From positions 2,501 through 66,500 of the forward strand of contig JAODUO010000629.1 in assembly GCA_025642075.2 (NCBI GenBank): a stretch of DNA of 64,000 bases. Reading direction: 5' to 3'. Shown here piece after piece: positions 35,620 to 52,784 of this stretch. The stretch comes from Ridgeia piscesae. Taxonomy: Eukaryota; Annelida; Polychaeta; Sabellida; Siboglinidae. The first letter of the stretch is position 1. Every line of letters begins with the position of its first letter. The translations under genes were made by a program, and so were the position numbers. The notes beneath the pieces are model-generated. The model was not told the origin of the DNA, made no database searches, and saw nothing but the letters and a program-made list of their open reading frames with translations.

Positions 35620-38600
35620 ACCTTTTTTCCTTCCTTAAACCCACGACCCGATTGCCTCAACATATTATCACCTTGCCTCCAAAATTTTAGAAAATTAAAC
35701 AAACCCTGATGAATGTAAACAGATATCCCAAACCACTAATTCCAGATTTTGTTGTACCCTCTAAAACTCCCGCCAAAATTACGACATAGACACAAACAAA
35801 ACAGTCTCAATCACGACATACAGAACGCACTTACAACATAAACAACCAACAAGAAGAATGACATCGTTCCAAGCCCCGCTTGTATTCCTTCGTATAGCAA
35901 TCATACTTAGACTGTCCCAGTCACCAATATCCACATACAACACTGAAGAAATTGCCAAAGACCTCACATTCTTAAAGCATTCTCTTATTTCGATCACCCA
36001 TAAACAGCTTCGTTATGCAACACGACCAGGCAAATTCACCGGACTCTATATAGGCATGCTGTTGCTGGCACTGGCAAATGACACCCCAATAAACCCAGGC
36101 CCAATCAAATTCTTTTGTGGTACATGTAATAAACCCGTAGCATCCAACCAAAAAGCCACATGCTGCGACTCATATAACACATGTCTTCACACAAAATGCA
36201 CCAAAATCTCCAACAAAATATATTCTTGTATGAATAAAACCAATATGGAATATGTCTCCTGGTACTGCCCTGGGTATGGCCTTCCAAACCAATCAAGCAT
36301 TTTCTTCTTTGACCCACCCTACGACACTGACTGTGACAGCAACAGATTCTCCTCCTCTGACAATGACTCAAACTCCCTCCGCTTTAGTTCAGTCTCCAGC
36401 TACGGAAGCCCTATTGCCCACTCCTCCCATTGCACAACTCAACCTGAGCCCCTCTTGAGAGAAAAGATCAAAGTTCGGAACAAAAATAACAAATTAAGAG
36501 CCATTGTTATACACTTTCAGAGCCTAAAAATAAAAAGCCTGATCTTCAACTCACAATAGACAATACCAACCCTGATATTATTTTTGGATGTGAAATATGG
36601 CTAGACAAGAAAATTGAAACCTTAGAAATCCTACCCGATAATTACACCGTCTACAGAAAAGATCGATCCTCCAAAGGTGGAGGAGTACTCCTAGCAATCA
36701 AAAACTCCATCAATTCTTACAGGGAAACCGACCTAGACACTGACGCAGAACTTATTTGGGCAAACATAAAAAAATAAAACCCAGATCTTTACATCTGCAG
36801 TTTCTACCGACCACCAACCGACGAGACAGGACTGACCCATCTAAGACACTCAATAAGCAGAATCAGCCAAAATGGAAAACACAATATATGGATAGCTGGT
36901 GACTTTAACTGTCCCAAGAGTAATTGGACCTCCTTAACCTGCCCAGAAAATGAAAAACATCTACTAATTTACTAGACCTGACTAAAGACTTCCACCTTCA
37001 CCAAGCTGTACGGTAACCTACTAGAGGCAAAAACATCCTAGAACCTTTCCTCACTATAAACCCCTCCCTCATACAAAGCACGCATAGCATACCAGGCATC
37101 AGTGACCATGACAGTATCCCCTTATTAAACATCAACATAAACCTGCCAAGAAATATCCCCCCTCCCTACAAAGTGTTCAAATACCATAAGGCAGAATGGA
37201 AACACATTGACCAACAACTCCAGGACCTAGGAAAAAAATTCAAAACCAAACCCCACTCACTGACTACCCAGAATCACTCTGGGACCTCTTCAAACACAGC
37301 CTCCTGGAAATTATGAACCAATTCATCCCCTTCAATATATCCTTCCAAACGGTACTCACTCCCTTGGATTACTAAAGACATAAAAAAGAGAAACAAAAAA
37401 CAACGGCTATACAACAAAGCTAAGAAATTCCAAAGAGAAACTAATTGGACATCATTTAGGAAATACCGTAAAGCTACCCAAAAGAAGATCCAGTCAGAAT
37501 ACTGGAAATAGCTCGCACACATAATCGACCCAGAACAAAACAAAGAAAAAAATCCTTTTGGCACTACATAAAATCACTCAATAAAGACTCAACAGGAATC
37601 TCCCCACTAAAAGGTAAAGACATCCTTCATACAGACAGCAAATCCAAAGCAGATATCCTCTTAAACCAATTCCAGTCTGTGTTCACCAATGAAAACCTAA
37701 CCAACCTCCCCCAGCTCCCCAACCAAAACCGATCCCCACAAATGCCACCAATCCATATTACAGTGAGAAACATAGGGAAATTACTTTAAAAATTTAAACC
37801 AAATAAAGCCCAAGGCCCAGACAATATTCCTGCCAGATTCCTGAAAGAAATGGCCTCTAAGATAGCATCCATTCTGACAATTATATTCCAGAAATCAATA
37901 AATTCCGGAACTCCCCCTTCAGACTGGTTGAAAGCACACGTAGTCCCTATCCACAAAAAGAATGACATAACCATTGCCTCAAACTATCGGCCAATCTCCT
38001 TCACTAGTATATCATGCAACATTTTTGAACATATCATATCCACATCAATCCATAAACATCTTGAAAACTACAATATTCTCACTAACCGACAACACGGCTT
38101 CAGATCTAGGCGTTCCTGTGAGACTTCACTGCTCACAACTATCTATGACCTGACTAGCACCCTGGAAAAAAATCACCAAATTGACCTTCTACTGCTAGAT
38201 TTCTCTAAGGCTTTCGACACTGTCCCCCATAATCGACTCCTCCACAAATTAGACCACTACGGAATTAGAGCCAGCACCGACCTTTGGATTACATTTTTTC
38301 TTACCAATAGAACTCAAGAAGTGCTGGTAGAAGGGTGCAAGTCGGGTCAGGTACATGTGAGCTCTGGAGTCCCACAGGGTACTGTTCTTGGCCCCCTCCT
38401 CTTCCTTCTCTATATAAATGACATGCCCACCCACATATCTCCAGGAACCTCCCTCAAACTTTTCGCCGACGACGCAATGCTCTACCGAAAAATCAATAAT
38501 CACACCGACCAAGACAACCTACAGCACGACCTTGACAGACTAATCGACTGGGCACAATCTTGGCAAATGACTTTCAACCCCTCCAAATGCGAAATAATGC

Positions 38601-39517
38601 ACATCACCAGATCGAAATCACCCATAGATAACCCATACAAAATACATAACGAAACACTCAGAGCAGTACCAGTAGCAACACACCTTGGCATAGACATATC
38701 AAATAACCTCTCCTGGAACCCACACATCAACAAGATAGTCAATAAGGCAAACAGCAAACTTGGATTCATTAAAAGAAACTTAAAATCTATTCCCCCGTCC
38801 ACCAAGACCTATGCCTATTGGAGTCTGGTCCGCCCACACCTCGAGTACTGCTGCCCGGTGTGGGACCCGTATACCACCAGAAACATCAACCATCTAGAGG
38901 GGGTCCAGCATCGGGCAGCAAGATTCGTGGTCCACAATTATAGCTGGGAAACATCTGGATCCACCTTGGCCTCTGCCCTCTCCTGGCCAACCCTAGAACA
39001 GAGGAGGGCTGAGGCCAGACTTACCACCATGTATAAAACAACAAACAATCTCTTAGGCATCAATCCCAACCAATACCTCATGCCCGGACACAGCCAAACA
39101 AGATCCAAACACCTACACAAATACAGACAAATATCAACTTCCCACAAGTACTACAAATACAGCTTCTTTCCACGAACAATAGCCCAGTGGAACAGACTTC
39201 CTTCTAATGTATTTACCCACAACAGTCTCGACGCCTTCAAGGGTGCATTGCAGGACATTAACCTCACAACTGCACCCTTCAGGCACCTCCAATTAGCAAT
39301 ACACACCACCACCTCTGTCCCCCTCCAGACCCCATCCCTACCACACCCCCGCCCTCCCCCATCATTGACTTGTACTTTTCCCCATCCATCCCACCCTAAT
39401 ACCATATTCCCAAGCACAAATACTCTTATTCCACTTCCAGGTAACATGAAGACCGCCATCCTGAAACCGACCATCCATACAAGTGCGTGATGCCCCAGTA
39501 GGGGTTTTGCACTATAA
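35620..39517 (+). mobile_element. Decayed near full-length non-LTR retrotransposon (I/Jockey/CR1-like LINE)
   Basis: Order along the element: an N-terminal ORF from 35858 with an INPGP motif (near 36090) and a PHD-like Cys/His cluster (CGTCNKP, CCDS, HTKC; 36115-36210). An APE-type endonuclease follows (FGCEIWLDKK, YRKDRSSKGGGVLLA, AGDFNCPKSNW, ISDHDSIPLL; about 36560-37150), broken by stops and frameshifts. The reverse transcriptase then occupies 37620-39490, with DFSKAFDTVPH, SGVPQGTVLGPLL and the catalytic FADDA. The last coding part is the long open frame 37850-39490, preceded in the same frame by a TAA at 37787-37789. The 5' boundary is approximate. The 3' end is taken at the TAGGGGTTTTGCACTATAA tail. 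Inactive by sequence. Confidence 0.9.
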
Positions 39518-39551
39518 CAAATCAGAGTCAGAATAATGTCAGCCAATAACA

Positions 39552-39553
<2 letters not shown>

Positions 39554-39611
<58 letters not shown>
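39554..39611. repeat. (AT)n microsatellite after the LINE 3' end
   Basis: A pure at run of about 58 bp, 40 bases beyond the LINE tail. It may have grown from the element's insertion tail. Confidence 0.93.
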
Positions 39612-39614
<3 letters not shown>

Positions 39615-39916
39615 TACGTCATTTGATATAGGGATCTATGGGATATTTATAAGGTTATGTTCCATTTTGTATATTATGCTAAGTCTTTTTTGTTTTCTTC
39701 ATATTTGGATGGTGTCCCATTGAAGGTCCTCATGAAGTTTTGTTACTATTCTTGGCTCTCTGGAATAGATTTCGGGTCAACTTCTTTCAGCTTGTCTTTG
39801 GCGTCTTTCTACGACTTTTATATTTTAGGCAGTGTGGATCCCATGATGCTGATGCATTTTAAATTATCGAGCGAACAAAAGTTGTGTAGGCGACATAGGC
39901 CATATTTGGTGTTGTT

Positions 39917-40168
39917 TTATAGTGCAATACCCCTACTAATAAGAATTAGTGAGTCCATTACAGGTTACACATTTACCCCCTGTGTGGGATCTTTTACTTC
40001 CCCTGGCATAGACAGAATAGAAGGGACGGCTTTTTAGAATCTCTTCCGAAAGACACAGGCAAATGTGGGGTGAGCGAAATTTCCTAAGTTTCGAAACGGC
40101 TGCAGGTGGGACTGAACCACCTCGATTGACAGTCCGGCGTTCTACCGCGCGACCACCTCTCCCAAAAA
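39917..40168 (-). mobile_element. tRNA-derived SINE
   Basis: On the minus strand the element begins GGGAGAGGTGGTCGCGCGGT (A-box-like), followed by GGTTCAGTCCCACC (B-box-like). A unique body follows with TTTCGCTCACCCCAC and AAGCCGTCCCTTCTATTCTG. It ends near TAGGGGTATTGCACTATAA (39917-39938). It has inserted directly next to a reverse-transcriptase fragment at 40169. A related, more diverged copy lies at 44795-44940. Confidence 0.65.
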
Positions 40169-40385
40169 ATTTACTGTATCGAATGCTTTAGTGACATTTA
40201 GGTTGGTCGTGTCTATACAGATTTCCTCTCGCCAAAATATTTGTTTATGTCACGGAGAGTTTGAATTGTGTTTCTGTTGGTCTTTCCTACGGAAGCCATG
40301 ATGTTGATGAATTATAATCTGATGCTGTTCGAGGTGTTTCATGGTGTCACTGTGAATGGTGTGTTCACGAAGTTTGGGAATATGT
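40169..40385 (-). pseudogene. Reverse-transcriptase fragment of a second LINE, inverted
   Basis: Minus-strand translation gives HSDTMKHLEQHQIIIHQHHG and then, after frameshifts, NVTKAFDTV. These match the palm region (HGFR.. and DFSKAFDTV) of the LINE at 37850-39490 but in opposite orientation. At least two frame breaks are present. The fragment is too short for a family call. Confidence 0.7.
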
Positions 40386-41295
40386 GTCCTATTTGATCAT
40401 TCATGTAAAATCACAATTAATAACAGTAGTCGTAAACCTAATGATGTGTAAATATATCCGAATACTTTTTATTTTACATTTACCTGAACAGTTTGAGGAG
40501 CAAGGCTTAAGCTTTAACTCGATCGTGGCTCTTTCAGCTGCAGCTGAGACAAAGTTGGAAGGAGCTCGCGACGAGAAACAGGTCCCTGCGTGGAAAGTGC
40601 ATCTACGTATGTTGCGCGTATATTTATCCAGGCGTTATATTTGATCTGAGTGATATTTATGAGCTTACATCATAAAATGTGTGCTTTCTGCAGAAAAACA
40701 ACTTTGGTCGTAAAACAGATTCCTGTTCCTGCGTACGTCACGTGACATCAGTCTTACAATTGGTCACGAATATGAACCCGCACATTATAATTATAATATT
40801 CTAATTATAATGCTCGTGTTTCGACAAGAAACGAAACATATTTAACTACTGGATATTACTGATTACCACCTGATATAGTGGCGCCAAATATTATGCTTTG
40901 CCGGATAAAAATTATTATAGCGACCGGATAAATGTAAGCGCTAAGAATGTGTGTGCTCTTCTTCATATGCGACACCTGACATATTTGTCTCCTGAAAGAA
41001 ACAGGTGGCCTATTAGTTTTATTTGCGGAAAAAATAAACTATATTTGGGTTTTCGTTATTGCTATTTTAAGAAATAATGATCACTGTCACGATTAGGTCA
41101 TAGCCCAATTACGAACTAACAAAGCGATAACTATTCGTGACGTTTGATTCTAACCTGACAGGCCCTCCCGATATAGCAATTCAACAGAAAGCCGTTGGTA
41201 GCGTGAAACCCAGAGCCGGTTAACAAAAAACTGTTAAGCTGTTTTCCCGAAACTATATTTTATATGTCTGATATTGCTGTTGACATTTCTGGAAA
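40386..41295. other. Non-coding interval
   Basis: No gene or recognisable repeat. A short open frame at 40384-40644 (+) has no similarity that I know and no splice context, so I do not call it. Confidence 0.6.
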
Positions 41296-41976
<681 letters not shown>

Positions 41977-42510
41977 AAAGGGAAAATAGCACACTCCGTC
42001 CAAAGGTGTTAAGGGATGCTTATAAATAATAACTAACATTACGTCATATTACATATAAATTCTAGCTTAATTTGTTACGTCACCCCGGTGCAGTGATTAC
42101 ACAACTGATTTTGATAATTAGCTAGCATAATTATAGGCTTACAGTTACAGCCTACTGAGACAGGAATAGAACGAATAAACCAAATGTTGCTCAATATAGT
42201 CACGTAATTATATTAATGACAGCAGTGTGAATATGTACACAAATAAAACTGACAGTTTTCTGGCGAGGCCGGGAATAAGTAGGTGGTTTGTCGCACTCCC
42301 GATAAGCCGAAGACTTCCCTGTCAGCCCTCCGTGTTCTTCCCTTATCCTGCCCTTTACGTCATTATATGTTATTTGCTTTGATTTGATTCGTATGTATTG
42401 CAAAGAGTTACAATACTTTTTTTTATTTGACCTTGTAGCTCTAGACGATTATCTTTTTAAATCCTGTTAAATAATCGCTACCACGGATGTAACTTCCGTG
42501 TCGTGTGACC

Positions 42511-42870
42511 TTAAGCTGTGCAAGCTGTTAGCGGTTGGCGTTATTCTCATAACACAGTCGGTAGATCTCGCTTCTTCTTTTAGAAATATGTTTGTTGTTG
42601 GAAGTTGTTAATCTTTATTAACTCTATTAGGCACGTACCACCAAAGCGTTGGTTTTTCCCGTTAAGCTGTGCAAGCTGTTAGCGGTTGGCGCTGTCCTCA
42701 TAACACAGTCGGTAGATCTCGCTTCTTCTTTTAGAAATATGTTTGTTGTTGGAAGTTGTTAATCTGTATTAACTCTATTAGGCACGTACCACCAAAGCGT
42801 TGGTTTTTCCCGTTAAGCTGTGCAAGCTGTTAGCGCTGTCCTCATAACACCGTCGGTAGATCTCGCATCT
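42511..42870. repeat. 151-bp tandem repeat, about 2.4 copies
   Basis: ttaagctgtgcaagctgtta begins at 42511, 42662 and 42813, exactly 151 bp apart. Copies 1 and 2 differ at only a few positions (ggcgttatt versus ggcgctgtc). Copy 3 lacks the gcggttg stretch and ends after cggtagatctcgc. Confidence 0.93.
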
Positions 42871-43359
42871 TCTTAAATGTACGTCTGTCGATACAGAGAA
42901 ATGTGATATCTGTCAAGTGCGTTAATACTAATGTGTGTAACACATAGGCTAATGACACAGTTCTAAATCAGCACTGGCCGCGTCTCGATATACGCGGACA
43001 TTTTCTATGTGCGACACCACGGTTGACAGTGTGTCTTCAATTACCTCTACGACAGTGACACAAGGGTTGACAGTGTGACTGCAGTTGCCTGTGTCACAGA
43101 AATTCTCCAGCTACTACATCGATCGCTTTGTCCAACCGTCGCAGTCTACCACAGTCAAGCTTGTTGGTGAGTCTGATTGCAACTAGTGCTACTACTTTGC
43201 TGGCGGTTCTGACCAGTTTCAAATAGTCATTCTTCAAAACCTCTACACTTTGGAGCATTTTATAAGGCGTGCAAAATACTACAGTTGTGATTATTGCTTC
43301 CAAGATATTCCGAAGAGAATAATAATATATATTTATTTTATTTACATCGTGCGTACATC

Positions 43360-43391
<32 letters not shown>

Positions 43392-43778
43392 ATTCATACA
43401 TCATGTCTACATCATGTCTCGATGATTTATACATGGTGTGGACATGATATATACATCACATGTATATATCATGTATATATCATGTATACATCATGTACAT
43501 CAGATACACATCGTGTATACATTATATATACATCACATATATAGATCATGTATACATAATGTCTAAATCATGTCTACATCATGTGTATGTCACGTATACA
43601 TCATGTATACACCACGTCTACATCATGTATACATTCACGTTCATGTTTTAATTCATATTTGCTTCTTCACGGATATAATAATTGTAGTGTATGTCTGGTA
43701 ACAATGAAATTTGTTTATCGCTGCATGTCACTAAACCTTTGTTTCCATGTACAGTGACTGTGCATCGTTTTACTACTG
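42871..43778. other. GPCR 5' flank with AT-rich satellite-like stretch
   Basis: 42871-43330 shows nothing recognisable. 43336-43635 is a degenerate array of tacatcatgtatacatcatg-like words around a pure at run (43363-43391). No promoter elements can be supported. Confidence 0.6.
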
Positions 43779-47097
<3,319 letters not shown>

Positions 47098-49079
47098 ACT
47101 CCAAGCCGCGGTCAGAACAATGTGGTCAACAAACGTGTAGAGACATAGCATCGGTCAGCCGTGCTGTGGGTCGCACGAGAGAGCCTGCGACTTCATACGA
47201 TATGTGGGAATTACGTCGCCTCATCTCTATCGTGTTATGTATGGACTTACTACTTTGTATGATTTATACACCTCTAGGTTGTATATTGGCGGAATATAAA
47301 ATTAGATCACCTGATGTTAGGATACAACCGAATCTTGTGCAAGTTCGTTCTCCCTACGTTGCCATAGTTCACTCAACATTACACATAAGTACCTTGCTGT
47401 AGATGTTAAGGTGTAAAGCACTTTGAACGGTCATGATGACTAAGTACCCAGCTAGAGGAGAAGTTTCACTTTCAAAACGACTAAAGGTATTCGTACAACG
47501 TTGAACAGTTCTGAACATTGTTGTGGTGCGTATGATAGAAAATGTAACAGTTTGAAAAGGTGCTTTAATTATTTTTGAATGTTAATTTGTAGTCACGTAA
47601 TGGTGGATAGGTTTTTATTCTATGCCAATTGTAACTGTTAATTATAAAACGTATTTTGCTTTCAGTGTAATACATTAAAACACGACTGTGATATAGCTAT
47701 TGTAACATAATATCTTTGTAAATACGAACGTAGTCATTGTATTGTTTAACTGAAACCGCTGTGAATCTAATTGCAGCGTATTGTCGCTGCAAAGGATTCC
47801 TGATGTTTCGGAATATTCTCATAAAATGACACAGCTTTGATTTCCAGTTTTTCTGCGTTTTGTTATACTTCCATTAATATAAGGAAACTAGTATATGTAA
47901 GGACCAACTTCACTTAGTCCCGGCATGTTTTCTCTGGCGTCATGAGGTAGTTGAGACAATGGTCAATGCCGCTGTTGGTTCCATATTTACAAAGATAAGG
48001 AGATAGTTATTGTACGCACACTCTGACTTGATAATAAACTTGGCCCTAGCAACACGATATCCCTCTCCATGACACCATAAAACACTGACAGTTGATGTGT
48101 TGCTTAGCAAACTCCGCCAAGCAATATGCTGCCTGAATCCGTGCTTTTTGTCGTGTATTTTGTTTAAATTCTGGTTTCAGAAGATGATATTTAAAGTTGT
48201 CAAATGTTTGCTCTAGGAATATCATGTCGCAGTAGAAATGTGATTCACATAATTATTTCACCGTTCTCAACATTGTTGGAAAAGGCAAAAGTTGACGGAA
48301 GTTTCGCGCATAATTTTTATTGTGACGTAAGCAAACTGTGACGTATTGGATACGTCAATTTCCCAAAGTATTCGTTTGCTATGACGTCGGTTTGAAAACT
48401 GTTTTGTATACTGTCCCCGCGTGAACGACGAAAGTCGTATGTGACAGACGTCACGTAAGACGCTGCGAACACTCGATTAGTACCAGTCTAACATCTGGTA
48501 GCATCCTCTAAGCCGCCGGAAGAAACACTTAACCAACGGGACTGTTCGGGACTGTTACTGTTCGTCGGTGAGACATGCATCACTGAACACTGAACAGTTG
48601 CTTTTATGTGTAATAATCCCGAAATAATGTAGGATACATACATGGAATATATACATACAAATCGAAATAGACAACAACAGTATGCACAGAAAACGGCTAA
48701 TTGCTTGTAATTACTGGTCAGACTCAGTACTGTGCCAATGTGTTTGATGAAGAACTATGCAAAACACAAACGCTCTATGAAGCACGGGTCAATGAGATAA
48801 CTTAGGCTACGTATAAGACGGCTTTGCGGTTACTCTTGAATAGGCCTATTGATGATCGGTATCCTAACCATCGTCGGAATTGGTACATTATATTATGTTT
48901 TAAATCTGACCAATAAGCAACCTTATTTCTTTACATTGACATGGTTTGCCATTTGTGAATAAGATGTATACTTGTTATCATCAAACATGTAGTGACAAAT
49001 GACCATTTATAAAGCAGTCTTTATTCATGAGCTGAGCGTATTTGATCGTATCAGAAAACTGCCACAGTATATGGGTAGC
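47098..49079. other. Non-coding 3' flank of the GPCR gene
   Basis: No coding signal. An ATTAAA near 47676 and an AATAAA near 48032 (+) are candidate poly(A) signals. A small open frame at 47166-47402 lies beyond the GPCR stop and has no supporting features. Confidence 0.55.
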
Positions 49080-49200
49080 TTATTTGTGTGCGTGTGTGCG
49101 TGTGTGCGTGTGTGCGTGCGTGCACGTGTGTAGACAGAGATAGACAGAGAGAAAAAGAGAAAGCGACAGAGAGCGAGAACAGGCTTACTACACTACTAAT

Positions 49201-49264
<64 letters not shown>

Positions 49265-49494
49265 GAGAAGGGAGAGTGTGGGAGAGCGAGAGCATACTAC
49301 ACTACTACAGCTTACTGGGCAGAGAGAAGAGAGAGAGAGAGACAGGAGAGAGACAGCGAGAAAGAGAGAGAGAGAGAGGAGGGACAGCGAGAAAGAGAGA
49401 GAGAGGAGAGAGAGAGAGGGAGAAAGAGAGAGAGAGAGAGAGAGAGAGAAGAGAGAAGAGAGAGAGAGAGAGAGAGAGAAGGAGAGAGAGAGTA
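49080..49494. repeat. Cluster of (GT)n, (AT)n and (GA)n microsatellites
   Basis: gtgtgc repeats at about 49084-49130, a pure at run at 49206-49262, and a ga-rich run with ggagagagac variants at 49320-49494. The open frames through it (RERERE-type) are low-complexity artefacts. Confidence 0.95.
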
Positions 49495-50939
49495 TAGACA
49501 GTCCTACTACTATTGTATTTGGTCCGCGAATTAAAACTGAAATTGTTCACTATGCGGCACGTGGTACGCCAGCAGTAGTTGCAACGTTCATAGTTGGAGA
49601 AACTCCTGCATCAATCCTCAAGAAAGTAAAAATGCCAATTAAATTACAATGCAGAACAAAAATAAAATCTACCATAATGCCTCACAATTATCGCGATAGC
49701 CAGAAACCATCGTTGGACAAACATTGCAGGATATCCCCTGTGTGAGCTGACACGGTGCCAAAAGTACAAGAAATGTCAGTCTCTTACCAACGGCAGCGAC
49801 GTAAAGCCGAACTGAGCCAAGTCATGTAGGCACGCGGAGGGACTAATTATCGAACACGTTAATTCGAACACCCGTAGCCTTTACCATTCTTCGGGAATAC
49901 GGACGTTTACGTGATAATAAATACAATTTATGTCGACCCTTCCGCTGCGTTGGTAGAAACGTTTGTGCGATTATGACACGTCCGACTTCGAGAATGAAGC
50001 GAACATTAATTGCTGCAAGACAGACTACATATATTCACACACACATATAAACAGAAATACAAGTTCGCAGTTGTTCATCAAGCAGGAATTGTGGCAGGAT
50101 AAGCCTCGATTACTCAGGCTCCGTGAGGTGGCAGCACTTTACACGGATGACATTCAGTAGCTCACTAAGTGACCAGACTATCTTTTCGGCGAAGTTACGC
50201 AGTCGAGCGAGAGTCGGTTGAACGAGATTAGGCCTCACGAGGGCCGAGTTGCGTAACAAGGCCACCAGGCTGAGTAGTTATGTAGGTTCACCACTGCAAG
50301 ATAGAACTGTGACGCCATCTTACAGCTAACGTAGAAATAAAGGTGGCACCATCGGGTATTACCGTAGCTTTTAGCAATGCAAAGCTCGCGTTCCGACCTA
50401 CGGCTACACATAATTTTTGGCATGGTTCATCTGTGTAAAAACGGGGTACTGTCTGTTAGGAAATGCGCGCCTATAAGGAATAATGTATGTAAATATCTGA
50501 ATGTTTTGGTGTTGCCCTCCGCATCTCGCGGGGCGCGGAAGGAGAAAAGGACGTCTGACGTAATCAGGAAGTTGATGCCCTTCAATATTCGTCACAAAAC
50601 TGCCTTTCGCTGTCCGCCCGTGGTCACGTGTTAGCGTCGATAGCGCATTTCTATTTAAAAAAACCACACACGTGGAAACCGACGTCACAACATGTTAGCG
50701 GAACAGTTCTATCTACCCACAGTCTGACGTGGTGTGATACACACGGTCCAGTTACGTGCCTGACACGCCCTTCTCAGGACATTCTGAGAAGTACAGAAAG
50801 TGTGATCTACTATACACTGCTTAGGTAGAAATTGGCGCTTTAATAAGGTCAGCCGCCGACGTGTTTCACGCCAGGTGTGAAAGACATGATATTGGTCCGG
50901 CTGCTGGCTCGAGCAACTGGTCGTAATTCGACTCTGATT
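49495..50939. other. Non-coding interval
   Basis: No recognisable gene, RNA or element. Scattered open frames of 60-95 codons have no splice context or similarity. Confidence 0.55.
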
Positions 50940-51012
50940 CACGGTGCTGTGAGGTCAGCGTCGGACTCACAATTACGATAACCGAGTTCGAGTCATCCTG
51001 TAGCCGTCCCGT
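50940..51012 (+). mobile_element. tRNA-derived SINE head (fragment)
   Basis: gctgtgaggtcagcgtcgga (A-box-like) is followed by gagttcgagtcatcctgtag (B-box-like) at tRNA-like spacing. The body beyond about 51012 is not recognisable. Confidence 0.45.
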
Positions 51013-51307
51013 AGCTTTCGTCCACTCCACGTTGCGTCAGCGCAAGCAGCTGGTTAAATTAGCATTTAATGTAAAGTAATGTTCTTCGCGAATTATGGCT
51101 GAATAATTATGCTCAACGAAGAGGAGTTGGGGTTGAAATGAACAGGTATGTACTATGTATACGGTGAAATGTCGTAACGATATGTAACTGATAACTGTCC
51201 GTATCAACAAGTTTTACTTATTTAGGTAAGTTATGACTACTACTACTGATTTGTATATGTGTGTATTATGTAATAGTAACTAAATATAATTTCCATACAC
51301 AAGCAAA

Positions 51308-51676
<369 letters not shown>

Positions 51677-52514
51677 CTAACCTTTACTAAAATATCAAGA
51701 TCCAAAGTGAAAATGTAACGTCACTGCAGAAAGTTGGAATGGCGTGATGGTTACAGAAGCGCGCTAAAGGTCGATTCGTGACGTCACTTGATGACGTCAT
51801 AATACGCGTTCGTTTCCGGTATCCTATTAGACTTTTGAGCAGTTCAAGCCGAGCTTGTGTATGAAGCAGATTTATGTGAGTGTAAATAGTTAAACAAAGC
51901 TGCACGAGTTCCTACGTCCGTGTGAACCAGTGCAGACCTCAGAAGGACCTGAGTAAGTAGAGTTGTGGCGTACACGTTTAAGAAATATCGCAAATAATCG
52001 TTCAAGTTGAACGGAATTGCGAAATAAATACACAACATCACATGTATATGTTTCAAACGTTGTCTTCACCTTTCAAATTTCACCTGCTCAGAATGTATAA
52101 GTTTGACGGGAAAATTATTATACTTCTAAATTAATTATCTATATTATATTATACATTTACATATCGATTGATTGCTTAAAGATGTTTGTGCTCGGATAAC
52201 TTTCGCATATTGGTGGTAGCGCGGCTTAATGATTCCCAAAGAAGTCAATGTTATGCTGTTCGATGGAACAGATCTATCGTGGAATAAAGGGTAAAGTACT
52301 TAGAACAACCCTGGGGACTGGATACTGCGCTATATGAGAATGTATATTGGCACTTCGTGTAAGCTATGGGTGGGGTGGTTGGATGGTCATCAAAACTTAT
52401 GCTACGCAAAATCAATCGCCACAGTGACGTCATATACCATTGTAGAAGGTAATATTATTATTGATACACCGTTTATAGATTCAGAATCAGGCAGAACGCT
52501 ACGCAATATCGTGA

Positions 52515-52617
<103 letters not shown>

Positions 52618-52784
52618 GCATTTGAATGCGCCATCTTGAATCGTTTAAAATCTTAACTTGCACACAATACTTGGGATGGTTCAAACTAATATCGAGCACT
52701 ATAGCCTTGTGTAAAACTAATAAGACCGACTAATATCGTTACTGGTAGACGAGATGGTTGGTTCCACAAACGCCGCTCTTGCAG

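Noticed and set aside
51733..51780. A tRNA-like stretch (ggcgtgatggttacagaagc ... ggtcgattcg)
   Set aside because: It resembles A- and B-box words, but there is no cloverleaf and no body shared with the other SINE pieces, so it is too weak to call.
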